From positions 31,443,391 to 31,507,390 of the forward strand of contig CM067349.1 of the NCBI GenBank assembly GCA_034190875.2: 64,000 nucleotides of DNA, in the 5' to 3' direction. Below the pieces are notes generated by a model, which saw only the letters and a program-made list of their open reading frames with translations, was not told where the DNA came from and did no database searches. The position numbers and the translations under genes were made by a program. Shown here in pieces: positions 1 to 11,537 of this stretch; the stretch's first letter is position 1, and every line of letters starts with the position of its first letter. The stretch comes from Urechis unicinctus (Eukaryota; Annelida; Polychaeta; Xenopneusta; Urechidae).

Positions 1-87
<87 letters not shown>

Positions 88-1588
88 CTCTTTGGTGTGT
101 TAGCTTTAATGGGACTAGGTGTCATGCTCCACACATTATGCAGTTTATGTCTTTATTTAAAAGGTGTGTGAGATGCTTTTCAGCATATCATAACGTTAAA
201 CACTGAGTTTTGACGACTCGTGACATGAATGTTAAGCGATCTTTGTTACTGATACAACTCATTAGGCAGACCACTGCAGTATCTGTTCCTTCATATCAAC
301 ATGTACTATAGTTGAATATTTGAACAATCTTATGAAGACGTGGTTGATGTCTGTAGTTTGACGCTTGTCAGATCTTACATGGCCTTCTGCATTCATACAT
401 GGCCATTCCCATATATCGAAAAATGGTACTGTTTCTTTTACAACGATTAGCATTATATGATTATTCGCTGTGTACGCTCTTTCTACCGAACATTGATTTT
501 GTGCTACCTTATTCAGTGACATTTTTCGTTGGACCTCTTACGGTGATTAATATGAGTTACTCTTCCTTCGTCTTTATCTCGCTTGAAGCCTCATGAGGAA
601 ATGTGCATTGCTTACCATAAATACAGACAAATGTGGGATGGATTACTTTTGTCACGATGTCATTATCAAACAATCGTCAGGGCGATTTAGTAAGATAATA
701 GCGAATTTATCTTAATATTTGCATCAATATACAGAATGTTTCGTCAGCCATGTCTGCAGTATATTTGCAAAGTTACATCTGTATAAGCTATTTGATTTTT
801 CTTAGAAATATTTGCTTGTAAATTCAATCAGCGAGATCACTTTTGCATCAACGTCATAATTTCATACGAAATAAAGATATTCTCTTATGGACATCGACAT
901 CTACTAAGGCAACACCTACTTTTGCTAATAATTACAATGCTCGCAACAGTGGTGATGTTGATTCTGCACCCCTTCCTGGCCATTCTTGTTACCAATCTTT
1001 AAAGTCCATATTTCAACCCTGGTAAAAACCACCTGCATCTTTTGCTGTGCATTCTGGTTGAATATAATCCTCCATTTGGATTGAGGACGATTTTATTTTC
1101 AACCACAGTCAGAGTGATTCCGCTATCCTGCGAGTCAGAGATTACAAGATAAAAACCAACAAGGCGATGGATCTTCTGAAACTGTGTAATCGTCCGATCT
1201 GGCAAGAGAACCCCCAAACACGACGTCTGATTTTGACATCCCTACAAACGGACGCTGCATCAGATCGACCTATGTTCTCAAAGTAGACACAAAACCCAGA
1301 TAGAACATTTAGTTAAAGCTTAGCCTATCCGCGCTCAATAGTCAGGTTCTCCTTGCATTCTAGCATTACCCAGCGAGGAATCAACAATTTACGACAATCA
1401 GTCTCCCTTATGCTGACAGGTTATGATATGTGGTTTGATGAATGGCGTAAGACGAGACCAGGGTATCGTAACAGGTACATATGATGAACATTTCAGTGGG
1501 TGGGTCTGTTTGATGATGACGGAGCACCCCGTATGTATAGTTACCGATTTTAAGTATTTTTAGTGCACACATCTTGAGATCGTACGCA
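1..1588. repeat. Diverged X fragment (matches 46,570-48,550)
   Basis: From the TA microsatellite through about 1588 it follows X copy 1 in order and orientation, with frequent substitutions and indels. A stretch of about 300 bp present in X near 46,850-47,000 is missing, as is another near 48,070-48,230. Confidence 0.8.
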
Positions 1589-1837
1589 TGGCCTGTCATT
1601 GATATATTGTAAGCGTCGCCATATTATAATCACTTAGGTATGATAATCACTTAGATATGATAACACATTGTTCAAAGCACATACTTCCTAGGGTTTTATG
1701 TTTCAAAAGAACTGATGTTATATTGATGATATCATGCTGTTTATCGAGGAAATATTCAACAGACTATATCCACCAGTCCGGACATGACATGATTAGATGA
1801 GAGACCTGAGTGACCATTCGACAGAAAGTGATACAGG

Positions 1838-2174
1838 TAGGCAGGTAGGTAGGTAGGTAGGTAGGTAGGTAGGTAGGTAGGTAGGTAGGTAGGTAGGTAG
1901 GTAGGTAGGTAGGTAGGTAGGTAGGTGGGTAGGAGGGTAGGTGGGTAGATAGGTACGTAAGTAGGTAGGTAGGTAGGTAGGTAGGTAGGTAGGTAGGTAG
2001 GTAGGTAGGTAGGTAGGTAGGTAGGTAAGTAGGTAGGTAGGTAGGTAGGTAGGTAGGTAGGTAGGTAGGTAGGTAGGTAGGTAGGTAGGTAGGTAGGTAG
2101 GTAGGTAGGTAGGTAGGTAGGTAGGTAGGTAGCTAGGTAGCTAGGTAGCTAGGTAGCTAGGTAGCTAGGAAGGT
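1838..2174. repeat. Tetranucleotide microsatellite (GGTA)n
   Basis: About 80 units of GGTA with a few variants (GGTAGCTA toward the right end). The preceding 1589-1837 shows no gene. Confidence 0.97.
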
Positions 2175-2567
2175 ATGCGGTTGGACTTTGAACAAGTGAA
2201 TTAATTCTTTTAAATATACATACCTATAAGATTGTTCGACAGCCATGCGTTTGTTTACGTTTTTGCTTCCACGAAACCGCAAAGTAAACGTCTTGGTGGC
2301 GTATTTTATTATAACAAGATCTTTGGTATGACTAACAGCGCGCTGAACACAATTGGCGTGTTAACATATGTTGTCGGGAGTAAGTACTCCAATCAGATGT
2401 GTGTGTTAGATGGGCCAGATCTATGTCTGGCTGATTTGGTGTCTAATGGCATAAGACATGGGGACTTATTTTCAACCTATCTGCTCAATGTTTATGAATT
2501 GCGCTCTGATTTAAATTATTGTAGTTTTTTGCTGTATATATGTATATTTATTTATAGCATCCGCTAT

Positions 2568-2569
2568 AA

Positions 2570-2660
<91 letters not shown>

Positions 2661-2945
2661 AAAATATATATGCATATATATATGTATATATAAATATTCA
2701 TATATAAATATATATATATATAGATATATATATATATGTGTCTATCTATGTCTCTATATATATATTCTATATATGTATATATATATGTTTTATCTATATG
2801 TATGTATATATCTCTCTTTATATATATATATATAATATCTAGATATATATCTATATCTATATCTATCTATATATCTCTCTATCTATATATATCTATATCT
2901 ATATATCTCTATATATATACTATGTATATTTTATATATATACTGA
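2568..2945. repeat. AT-rich microsatellite
   Basis: (TA)n with TATC and TACA variants. An open reading stretch at 2232-2560 runs into it; I recognise no protein in it. Confidence 0.95.
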
Positions 2946-3716
2946 AGATTTTTAACCATTCGTGGACTCCAACCATTCGTTGACTAATTTTTATAGTACA
3001 TTTTTGCTATCATTAATTATCAATTATTTATTCGGCATCTTTTTATTTGTACAATTAAATAGTTTAAAGCGAATACAAATCTTTTCGTCACTTCTTATTG
3101 CTGGTATATACTTTTGGTCCTCGAAAGGTCGTCCACGAAAGGTCAAGACATTAATTTATACGTATAAATCTAACCTTTCGTGCCCCTATATATTTTTGAA
3201 TATTTGCGGAATACCGAAATATTTAAATCATTTCCAGTCATCATGGATTAGAAATATAATATATGTTGTAGGTGTGATCATTATGACCCATTGGTAGCAT
3301 TTCGCGATCTAATTCAATGTTGTAGATTAATGAGTAAGGAAAACAATAGAGTTTTTCGGTAATGAAATTTAAAAAATAAATCAAATATTTTAATTTTTCA
3401 TATTAACATATCCAACGCACATGATTAAACATTGTTTTGGCAATTTGGATCGAAGTATATATGGTTGTATGGAAGATATTGAGGTTTGCGGGTTATGTCA
3501 ACGAATGGTTAGTTGTTAAAATTTTATTTCACTATTATATTCAAACTCATAAGAAATCACGCGTGAAAGATTATCTGTGTACGTTACTAAGACAAGACTA
3601 TCACATTCGAATGGTCAAACCAAAATCTTTTCAATTATTTTGGACGAAAATGTGCGATGACTTTATGTGGGCATACTGGAATATCCTTTCGTGGACCAAA
3701 GTCTAGTAGAAATGTT
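2946..3716. other. AT-rich island of unknown origin
   Basis: About 770 bp, visibly poorer in G+C than its flanks, absent from the matching places behind B, C and D. Two consecutive plus-strand ORFs (2962-3297 and 3437-3706) are open, but AT-rich sequence makes that weak evidence. The motif CCTTTCGTGGAC occurs at the right end, a variant at the left end, and its complement inside. Confidence 0.35.
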
Positions 3717-3969
3717 TAAGACGCGCACATATGCCATTAGATAAATGATAAGAGCGTGCTAGTTAAACACAGTAGAAAATGGTCCTTGCAATGTCAAGTT
3801 GATCGCCCTAATATCACGTATCACTCAAGTAAAAATCAAATGAAGTTTCATTCTTAACATTGACGTAGAGAATACACATTGCGCAGGGATAAATGTCACA
3901 ACGGAGCAGGCCAGTGAAATTACATTACATTAATTGAACATTAGTTGACGGGCTGCAGTTGAGGCGACT

Positions 3970-4208
3970 CTATTCGACTGGAACACATATGTAATTATGT
4001 AATACTTCATGAGGCTTTTTCTTTCTAGAATCAGCAGCATCGCTTATCGAGCTGATTGTTGCGTCATTTCGGCTCGGGACGTTCACATCCGCATGTTGTA
4101 CAGACCTTGCTTGAAAGACGCAGTTGTGGCATCTGGGAAAGATGGCATTACAAAGTTTTCGTACTTGCCACATACAGAAGGCGACATGGCGCTGTCGATT
4201 TCATCTGA
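3970..4208 (-). pseudogene. Second-type receptor tail exon behind A, decayed
   Basis: Paralogous to the other tail exons: an acceptor GTCGACAG, then CGKYENFVMPS and, in another frame, VQHADVNVPSRNDATISSIS followed by HEVLHNYICVPVE and a TAG replacing the second ITAM tyrosine (the TAG is followed by SRLNCSPST). Type-2 tails differ from type-1 by YENF and by NYMxVPVEYS spacing. No transmembrane exon remains between this tail and A; about 740 bp present behind B is deleted here. Confidence 0.6.
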
Positions 4209-4589
4209 CTGTCGACCAATGACACGATGGGTTTATGTTTTACAACTGTTTGGGATATATTTCAGTTGCACTCTGATCAAGGACATGATTTGATAAAATA
4301 GTTGACAGCCCAGATGATTGTTTTATGATATCAGAACGGGCAGATCATTTTAATATGAAAGAATAGTCAGCTGGGAAGATATCAACTGCTAGAAATTCGA
4401 ATGACATGGCATAAATATAGAAACGTGCTAGTTAAACGCAAAATAAAATGTTCCTGGAAATGGTACATTGAACGTCACTATATCGCGTATTACTCATATA
4501 TACATCTCAAAGAGATCATCGATTATTAACGTTAATTGAAACGAATCAAGAGTTATTCGATATTGCGTTATGACAGAATATCTGCAACA

Positions 4590-7500
4590 TTAGTTTGTCG
4601 GCCTTGTATTGAGGCGACTATATTCGCCTTTTACCTCCTGGAAATTATTTAAGGTTTCATATGGCTGCTCCTTTCCTGAATGATCAGCTTCATTTATCGA
4701 GCTGATTGTCGTGTCATTTTGGCTTGGAACATTCAAATCCGCGCTTCCTGTAGACCTGGCTTGATCAGATGTAGTGAGGTTATCAGGGGAGGACGACATC
4801 GCAACGTTTTCGTAGTCATCTCCATAGGACAAATCTTCAGTAGCTGTCGTGGTACCCGTCTTACTGTAGAACAATGGCAGAACTGAAGGGTTTGGATTTT
4901 TTTTAGCTGTACCATTTTCAAGGAAATGATTTTAATTAATTATTGCAATGACCAGATATTTATCTTTTGAGACTATTACTGACAGATATATTGAATGTAA
5001 AGGAACATTTGGTTGCAGGAAGATATCAACCATGAGAAACGATGCATACTATCTATAATGGTACTTCAAAGTAGATAAATATTGTACCGTCCTACCTTTG
5101 CTGGTTTAAGCGTCGTCGGTGTATGAAATGTCCAAGCAGACCCACAATGATGACAATCACCAGAAGAACAATGATGACACACAGGGCAACAATTGTCTTT
5201 TGTTGATCGTTTTCTGTAGATAATACAATCGCATTTTAGAGACCTAAAATTAAATGTCAACATATATCATAGATACAAGTGCATCAACAGTTACATTCGG
5301 CATGGAACTAAACATAAGCTCAATTGGGAAACGCACTTGGTATAGCTGACATCTGAAGAACTAGACAGTTGATGCTCATTGGTGCACTGTCAGACCAACT
5401 ATAAAAGAGGTGTTGATTGGACAACTAAAGAAGGCTTAATCTCTTTACCCCATCTTAGAGGATATATCCATCTTTTCTAAGATAAGATCATCAACAAACT
5501 CTAATCGCTTCTGTTCATCAATCATGAATCACAGTCAGTGCTTCAGGGTTTATCCCAGGGTCTTAGCAATAGACCCGCCCATCCGTTCACTGGACAGGTT
5601 ATTGTCGATTTGGACATGCTGGAATTTTCCCCTAAATACCGTCCACCCGTCCGTGCCCCCCAGGCCGGATACAAAAATAAGCCTAATCACTATAAACGTC
5701 CTAGTATAAACAGCTCATTTAAAGACAAACAGGCACGCAGCGCCCTGGCCGCTCATCTATGATCAAGATAAATACTGCTCTGTTTGATAACGCTTTTTAT
5801 GAAGCACGGGGTTTAATCAGCGTCATTATACTTTAATGATGGTGAAAGGAGTGACGACCAGCTTCGTCTGGCGGCGAAAACGCTGGCCCGGGGAGGGGGT
5901 ATCGACGGGGTGGGGGCGAGGGTTGGACGGGCAGGTTGGAAATACTGGCTAAGACCCTGGTACATCCCTGATGTTAAAGCATGATAAAATAAAGTAAGTT
6001 ACGTTGGTTAGCTGGACTGAAGAGGTTGGATGGGTTTTATGCACAGAAACTAAGCTTTCGTGATTAATGCTGGCCCAATTCACGCGGATATACTACAGAC
6101 AACATGGCATCTGCCATATTATTAAGTCAAAATGATAAAAGTGAGTACTGTTAAAAACAAACGTGCCTAAAAAGAAAGCCTGTCATGTGCGCACATTCAC
6201 CTCACATAACAAAACGTAGATGTCGTCCAAAGCTCTACCTATAATCTCATATTATCGGACACTTTGGTTTTGGTATTGATCTATTTAAGTCCATCTTAAC
6301 GAAAAATATAAAACACGCAATGCATTAAAAGAGACTTTGCTATCTGGTAAACCGCGATTATCATAGTGATATCGTATAAAAACGGGATTACGTTTTTGGC
6401 AATCCTGTGGCTGCGATGGCGTTGACGTCATGGTATCAGGTTTACTGGAGGAGGATGCTAATGGTGGTACGGCAGTGGAAGAAAATGGTGAGGATATTGC
6501 AGTGGTCGATGTTTGTGTGGTTGTTGTGGTTGTAGGTGCAGTTGTTGTGGTTGTTGGTGCAGTTGTTGTGATTGTTGACGCAGTTGCAGTCGATGTACTA
6601 GTTTTTGTGGCGACTTGTGTCGTTGTAGATGTGATTTCCCGTCCTACACACATCGAATACCATAATCAAAACAGAATTTATTAGAAGAAGGTGGGGTTCT
6701 CATCATGTTAGTCGGGCTAAGTGAGTCAACAAATGATTACCAAATACGACGGTTAGATACAGCACAGTCTGCTCTACCTGCTTGTCATGCAGAGACACGT
6801 ACCTAGCGTGGTGGCGTTTACTTTATTGGAGCCCCAGACACTCACTTCGTTCTGTTTTCTATAGATAAACACCTGGAAGTAATACGTGGTAGCTGGCTGC
6901 AGTCCACTAATGGTGATGGAATGGTGGCTCTGGTTGGCTTGATGTGGTACGTCATTACTGTTCGTCTTATCGTCACTTCCATTCAACCCGTACTTGACCA
7001 CGTAACCGTAGTAGGATGCGAGACTGTCTGGTATACCCTCTTCTGATTGCCATTCAACATCAATGGATGTGCTGCTCGAAGCAGTCGTCGTGGACGGATT
7101 AGAGTTTGGACTGAGGTTTCGCTCGACTACAAAATATCACCGAAAATTTCTTATCCTAATATCAGATAGATCCGAATACACGATTTGTACTAATTATTCT
7201 CTCCTATACTCTATAACATCTTCAACGGACTCTTATGGTTGATCGACGAAACTGAATCTATTCAGTCAACTTAGCCCAGTAACCAGACCTAACGTGTTCA
7301 GCCTGAGCTGAATCCAGGCATTGCGGCATTTAGATTGTATGATGGGTCGCTTGGTTTGTCAAATTAGTAGAACAGTGTCCTTACTTATGTACATGTCGCA
7401 CTTGTCCTCCGTGTACCAGCGTTGACATCCATAAGGACAGGTACCGTCAGTGTACCTACAAGTCGCGTTGGCTCTACAGCTACCACATGTTGAACTGCAA

Positions 7501-7865
7501 TCCTCGCCATAGAAGCCAGCAGCGCAGCCTGTAAAGGAAGGCATCAGGAAAGTTAAAATTTATATGGTTGCGGGTAAGGATGGCGAAAACATTCATTCAA
7601 ACTATGTTGTCTATGCAAAAGTTTAACCTCACCACCAAGGACCATTATGTTCGATGTTTATACCAGGAAGTAGCGTAATATTAAAACGCAAGCATACTGT
7701 GAAGTAGGAGAGGCACCACAAATAGGCTAACTAATGTATCTGAAACCCTCTATCCCACTCTCAAGTTACTCCCGGTATCCCCGCCGCCCTCAACTTACCT
7801 GTACAACTGTCTGGTATGAGCGATATGCCACCGAGCAGAAATATTAGCCACTTTAGCGTCGCCAT
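4590..7865 (-). CDS. Receptor A: EGF / FN3 / Thr-rich stalk / TM / ITAM-like tail
   Basis: Six exons read on the minus strand: 7799-7865, 7385-7528, 6803-7126, 6392-6643, 5096-5213 and 4590-4863. Lengths 67, 144, 324, 252, 118 and 274 nt sum to 1179 nt, or 392 residues plus stop, with no internal stop. Every junction has GT and AG; phases run 1,1,1,1,2. Residues 1-22 are a signal peptide (MATLKWLIFLLGG...). About 23-70 is a six-to-eight-cysteine EGF-like module with an NAT glycosylation site. About 71-178 is a fibronectin III domain (SIDVEW, YYGYVVKYG, ITISGLQPATTYYFQV). About 179-262 is a Thr/Ser-rich, probably O-glycosylated stalk. A helix near 269-290 ends in RRR. The tail has Y315, Y319 (YENV), Y370 (YETL) and Y383 (YSRL). 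This looks like a cell-surface receptor signalling through tyrosine phosphorylation. The stalk donor (C|GTAATC) is the least certain boundary. The ligand is unknown. Confidence 0.72.
5544..5970. mobile_element. TIR DNA transposon (non-autonomous), intron of A
   Basis: 427 bp bounded by imperfect terminal inverted repeats of about 25 bp (CAGGGTTTATCCCAGGGTCT at the left; the reverse complement of the right end starts CAGGGATGTACCAGGGTCTT). The CAGGG start recalls hAT ends, but I cannot resolve a clean target duplication. The interior is G-rich toward the right end. The same element sits in the same intron of B and C, so it inserted before the cassettes duplicated. Confidence 0.55.
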
Positions 7866-8374
7866 CTTGGCTGATCCAGGCGAGAGTCATGTATCCTTAA
7901 CTCATGTTCACACAGTGAGCGTCGGCAATCTGGGGCTTGCCTTGTCCTTAAAGACATGTCTATGATAAAGGCTACGCAGTGGAGCAAAGAATCGTGGCCT
8001 GTAATGTGATGAATACAGGGAATTCAGAGAAAAGTTATTATGGCAGAATTAAAGCAAGAGAGTGCTTTGCATTGATATACCACTGTAGTATGGAGCTATA
8101 TTATCCTAACAGATAGTAACTAGCCCCGCCCTTCCCCAAATAGTCTATAACTACGCTTAAAGGGTTCAATCTAACGACAACACTAACATCAAATAGATAA
8201 AAGCACACCCGAGTGCTATGTATGTTAAAGTAAAGACGTCCATATTTGGTCTAGGCGATGTCGCCTCCAACTTTCCATGTGGTTTTAGCACAGATGTAAT
8301 CACATACTACGCAGTGACACACAGGTGGCAGTTTTACGTATTTTGTCGCAAGTGAACCCTCTTAGCGAAGTTAC
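7866..8374. promoter_or_regulatory. Probable bidirectional promoter interval, A copy
   Basis: Non-coding interval between the A first exon and the divergent secreted ORF. It is closely conserved with 20643-21153 and 36484-37020. I see no canonical TATA box; a GATAAAAG block lies near 8196. The assignment rests on head-to-head layout and conservation. Confidence 0.35.
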
Positions 8375-8690
8375 ATGTTCTCTGCCCTCACTACTTTCCG
8401 GTCACCCTCTCTGTCGTTGGCCGTGGTCAGAACCCCGCCTTGGGGAATAACGACACGGCTGCAGAGACAGCCGTGGAGAGGAGTCTATTTTTCCATGTGC
8501 TTGCAAAGGTTAAACCCATACATACTTTTCTGTCAAGGGATTGGCAGATCCCAAAAATCATTCCTCCCCCAAGCATCTGCAATATTAAAATGGTTTTGGT
8601 CGATTGTGCTGAAACCAACTATTGGAACGGCCATCGCCAACCTCTTGAGAATACGTTGGTGACATCTAGCCACCACCAAGTTATCCAATG
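8375..8690 (+). pseudogene. Small secreted protein ORF, A copy, frameshifted and truncated
   Basis: It starts 510 bp from the A start codon. A short deletion in the signal-peptide region shifts the frame; the mature part (GNNDTAAETAVERSLFFHVL) is readable from 8440. Similarity to the B and C copies ends near 8620, where unrelated sequence begins, so the 3' third is gone. Confidence 0.45.
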
Positions 8691-9039
8691 GTGTTAGAGT
8701 GAATAGTTTAGCTGTTTTTATGAGCCGATCTAGCCACATAAAGACAAACATTTAGGGTAATAGCTTGCAATTGATAATCCAGTAAAATTCAATTGGGAAT
8801 GAAATGAAATATGACCACTTGAATGTCTAGTGGATAAGCCTCATATATTGTTTGTCACATGCTATCATCTCATTCCTCATTAACACGATCAAACAATCGA
8901 CCTGCCGCGTGATGACTAATTACGATAAGTCACCTTGATGCCATTACCAATCTGCGATTAAGTTAGTCTGCATCATTCACCTCGACCTACCTTACATACT
9001 TTATCAACTGCCGTCATCATCACCAGCCGGGCAGTGATC

Positions 9040-9960
9040 AAAGGCAGGAAGTGGGCGTTGGGGTTGAGGCTCAGTCCAATTAGTCCCCAGTGACGTGTAA
9101 TAAACCAGCGCTTAGGCTGCATGTATGGCACATACTTCCTATGTCATATTTGTCGTACAACTACAGTGGTACCTGCAATAACAATTCCTCGATGGGCAGC
9201 ATAAAAACGTTTTCCTGGAAGTATAACGATGGGAGAGTGCTCAGAAAATGTTATCTCACAAAACTCTGTAGTTATTTGTATGTAAGGATTGTTCTCCTAC
9301 AGACTAACAAAACATCAGCATACCTTCATGTATTGGTCATGAATTCATGCAAGATAACTTCTAATTGTCATATTTGTGCATCGGAGGGAAGACGGGTATA
9401 ACGAATTACAACTGTATCAGTCTGTTTAATGGTGCATTTCTTTTATGAACCTGGACATTTGATCACAGGTCGGTCAGTGCGACTAACGGCACATTCATCG
9501 AATCCAAACCACTGTGCAAAGCACTTTCCAAATAATAAGACCACGATAACTCGGAGTGCAGCATTAACTTACTCCGCACATGACCAGAGTACTGGGCTGA
9601 AATACAGGAAGCAGACATTGATAAATTATATCAGCCTGCATTTAATGGTAGCACTCATACTAAGGGGATTGTTAATAACCGTATAGTTCACTGATGCAGG
9701 TCCTATGAGAACAAACTCCTTCTCGGCAATGGACGTGCTTCGAAACTGGCGCAGGATTAAGATGTCGTATTTCACCACCAGCTGTCATTTGTTCCAACTC
9801 CTTGCACGACACTCGTTGAATAACTGAGATATGCCGTCTTTGTTGCAGGAGTAGATGGTAATACCCCGTGGGGGTGACTAACTGCTCAGAGTTATTGATT
9901 TCATTGGGGTGGCACGAGGACTGGATGTACAAAATGTCAGTTTTGTTTTACGAAAGTACA
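9040..9960. repeat. Diverged X fragment, 3' end of module (matches 51,700-52,600)
   Basis: Begins at the conserved GGAAGTGGGCGTTGGGGTTG block and follows the X end. It contains no supported gene. The preceding 8700-9040 shows nothing recognisable. Confidence 0.78.
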
Positions 9961-9980
9961 CAAGTGTCAAAGTCAGCAAA

Positions 9981-10020
9981 ATTACGTCCCTAGTTGCCTA
10001 TTGCAACATAGGGACGTAAT
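9981..10020. repeat. 40-nt near-perfect hairpin
   Basis: The arm ATTACGTCCCTAGTTGC pairs with GCAACATAGGGACGTAAT across a CTATT loop; 17 pairs with one bulged A. It lies in the 100-bp spacer between an X end and an X start. Confidence 0.85.
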
Positions 10021-10059
10021 TGATAATGTTGCATATAGGAAATATAGGAAACAGGTAAG

Positions 10060-11537
10060 GGGTTTACTGGGGTATGGAACAGGCATGACGCAATAAAACC
10101 GTCCCAACACACTTGATACGCAAATCAGCATTTTTAGTGCATGCATATAAGCGCGGGAAAGGGGGAAGGGAATGAGTTTAAGGCTATAGTTCATCTGGTG
10201 GGGTAGTTGCATTTCTCATCATGTCACTTTCGCATTAAAAAAGCTTTGGATCGATACCCAATCGTCCCCAGTATAACAGTAAACACTGATCAATATGAAG
10301 CAACAGATTAGCTTTCGATTCGACGTTTGACCATTAGACTGAATCACAGGTGAGGTCACCGTTCATTCCAAAATAACACAACTGAAAAAACGCAGATGCA
10401 TGCCACATAGATAGCAGGTATGACTAACTGAGACGCAAAATCTGTTATGAATTATGCTAAAGGATAATGTTATTGTTATGAAGAATGATCCTTTATGGCC
10501 TAATATAATACAATGTACACTCCTCGTTATATACGCATCGGCTATATACACGCGAAGGCTCATTGTGGCTGATACGTCGCATGACTCAGACAACTAAAGA
10601 TGTTTCCTCAAACAAGGCCTTTGTCATAGCCATAAGACATATTGTTACATCGTTACAGAATGTATGGCCAATAGTCGTATTCAAGAGGACGGAGGTATGC
10701 TTATTCTATCGACAGCACACATTAATTTATCTAAATAAATCGGTGTCATTTACAGTGAACATATATCTATGATAATATGCAAGTTGCTGACAAGTCTGAT
10801 CCTTATGATAGTTGGATTTACTGATGAAGACCAACATCGGTTTTATCCTATATTGGTTGCAGGTTGATATCATCAATAGACACAAAGCAGTGGAATTAGA
10901 GACATATAACAAGTTATAGAGAACCAGTACTGCGTCTGCTAGATTTATATATGAAAGGTTATATTTGCAGTGCGTTTTCCGTATTAACAATTACCAGTAA
11001 GCGGTACATTACAACAAAACTGTGCCTGCGGGTGAATAGAGCTCTGAGGGAAGTAACACCCAAAGCCCAGGTGACCACGGGCATGATTGTATCGTTGCAG
11101 TTAGATACCATTGTATCGATGTAGAAGTGTAGAACAAAAACACAAGCTTCGTAGATGGGCAGTGGCATTTTGTACACCACGTGACCAATATTTTTGTCAC
11201 ATGGGGTACATGTTGCATGCGATTGCAATGGAACGGTTCATTGCAATTCAAATACATGTCCAAACGTACGCGAAAATGCGGATGTTTGGAGTCGGTTTCA
11301 TGTGTTCGCTTTGCGTACGTCTCTTGAACCGTACGCAAGAAACCGATTTCAATGCGATCTATTGAGACCTTGTGGACAAGCAAAGTGATTGTAGTGCGCA
11401 TTGCGAGCGATCTTAAATCTTTGTCTGGACATGGTTTTTTGTGTTAGTACTCGCATGATGTTTGGAAATATGCATAATAACCACATGAAGTCCTGCAAGA
11501 ATGCATTCGTCTAACCATATTTCAACTATAATTCTGA
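10060..11537. repeat. Diverged X fragment, 5' start of module (matches 43,270-45,105)
   Basis: Follows the start of X and ends abruptly at 11537, where the 3' flank of receptor D begins. It directly succeeds a module end, so this place preserves a tandem X-X junction. Short ORFs on both strands are open but unassigned. Confidence 0.78.

Noticed and set aside
1838-2174. (GGTA)n as a telomere-like or CRISPR-like array
   Set aside because: The animal telomere unit is TTAGGG and there are no spacers; it is a plain tetranucleotide microsatellite.
5066-5263. Cys-rich minus-strand ORF (KRSTKDNCCPVCHHC) at the TM exons
   Set aside because: Off-frame reading of the transmembrane exon; only the other frame gives a helix with flanking charges and matching phases.
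5538-5762. 74-codon plus-strand ORF conserved at 5538, 18009 and 30017
   Set aside because: It starts inside the terminal inverted repeat of the TIR element and its conservation follows from recent duplication; no domain or splice context supports it.
6430-6684. Plus-strand Val-rich ORFs at 6430 and 18916
   Set aside because: They are the antisense of the Thr/Ser-rich stalk exons (ACA/ACC codons read as TGT/GTT).
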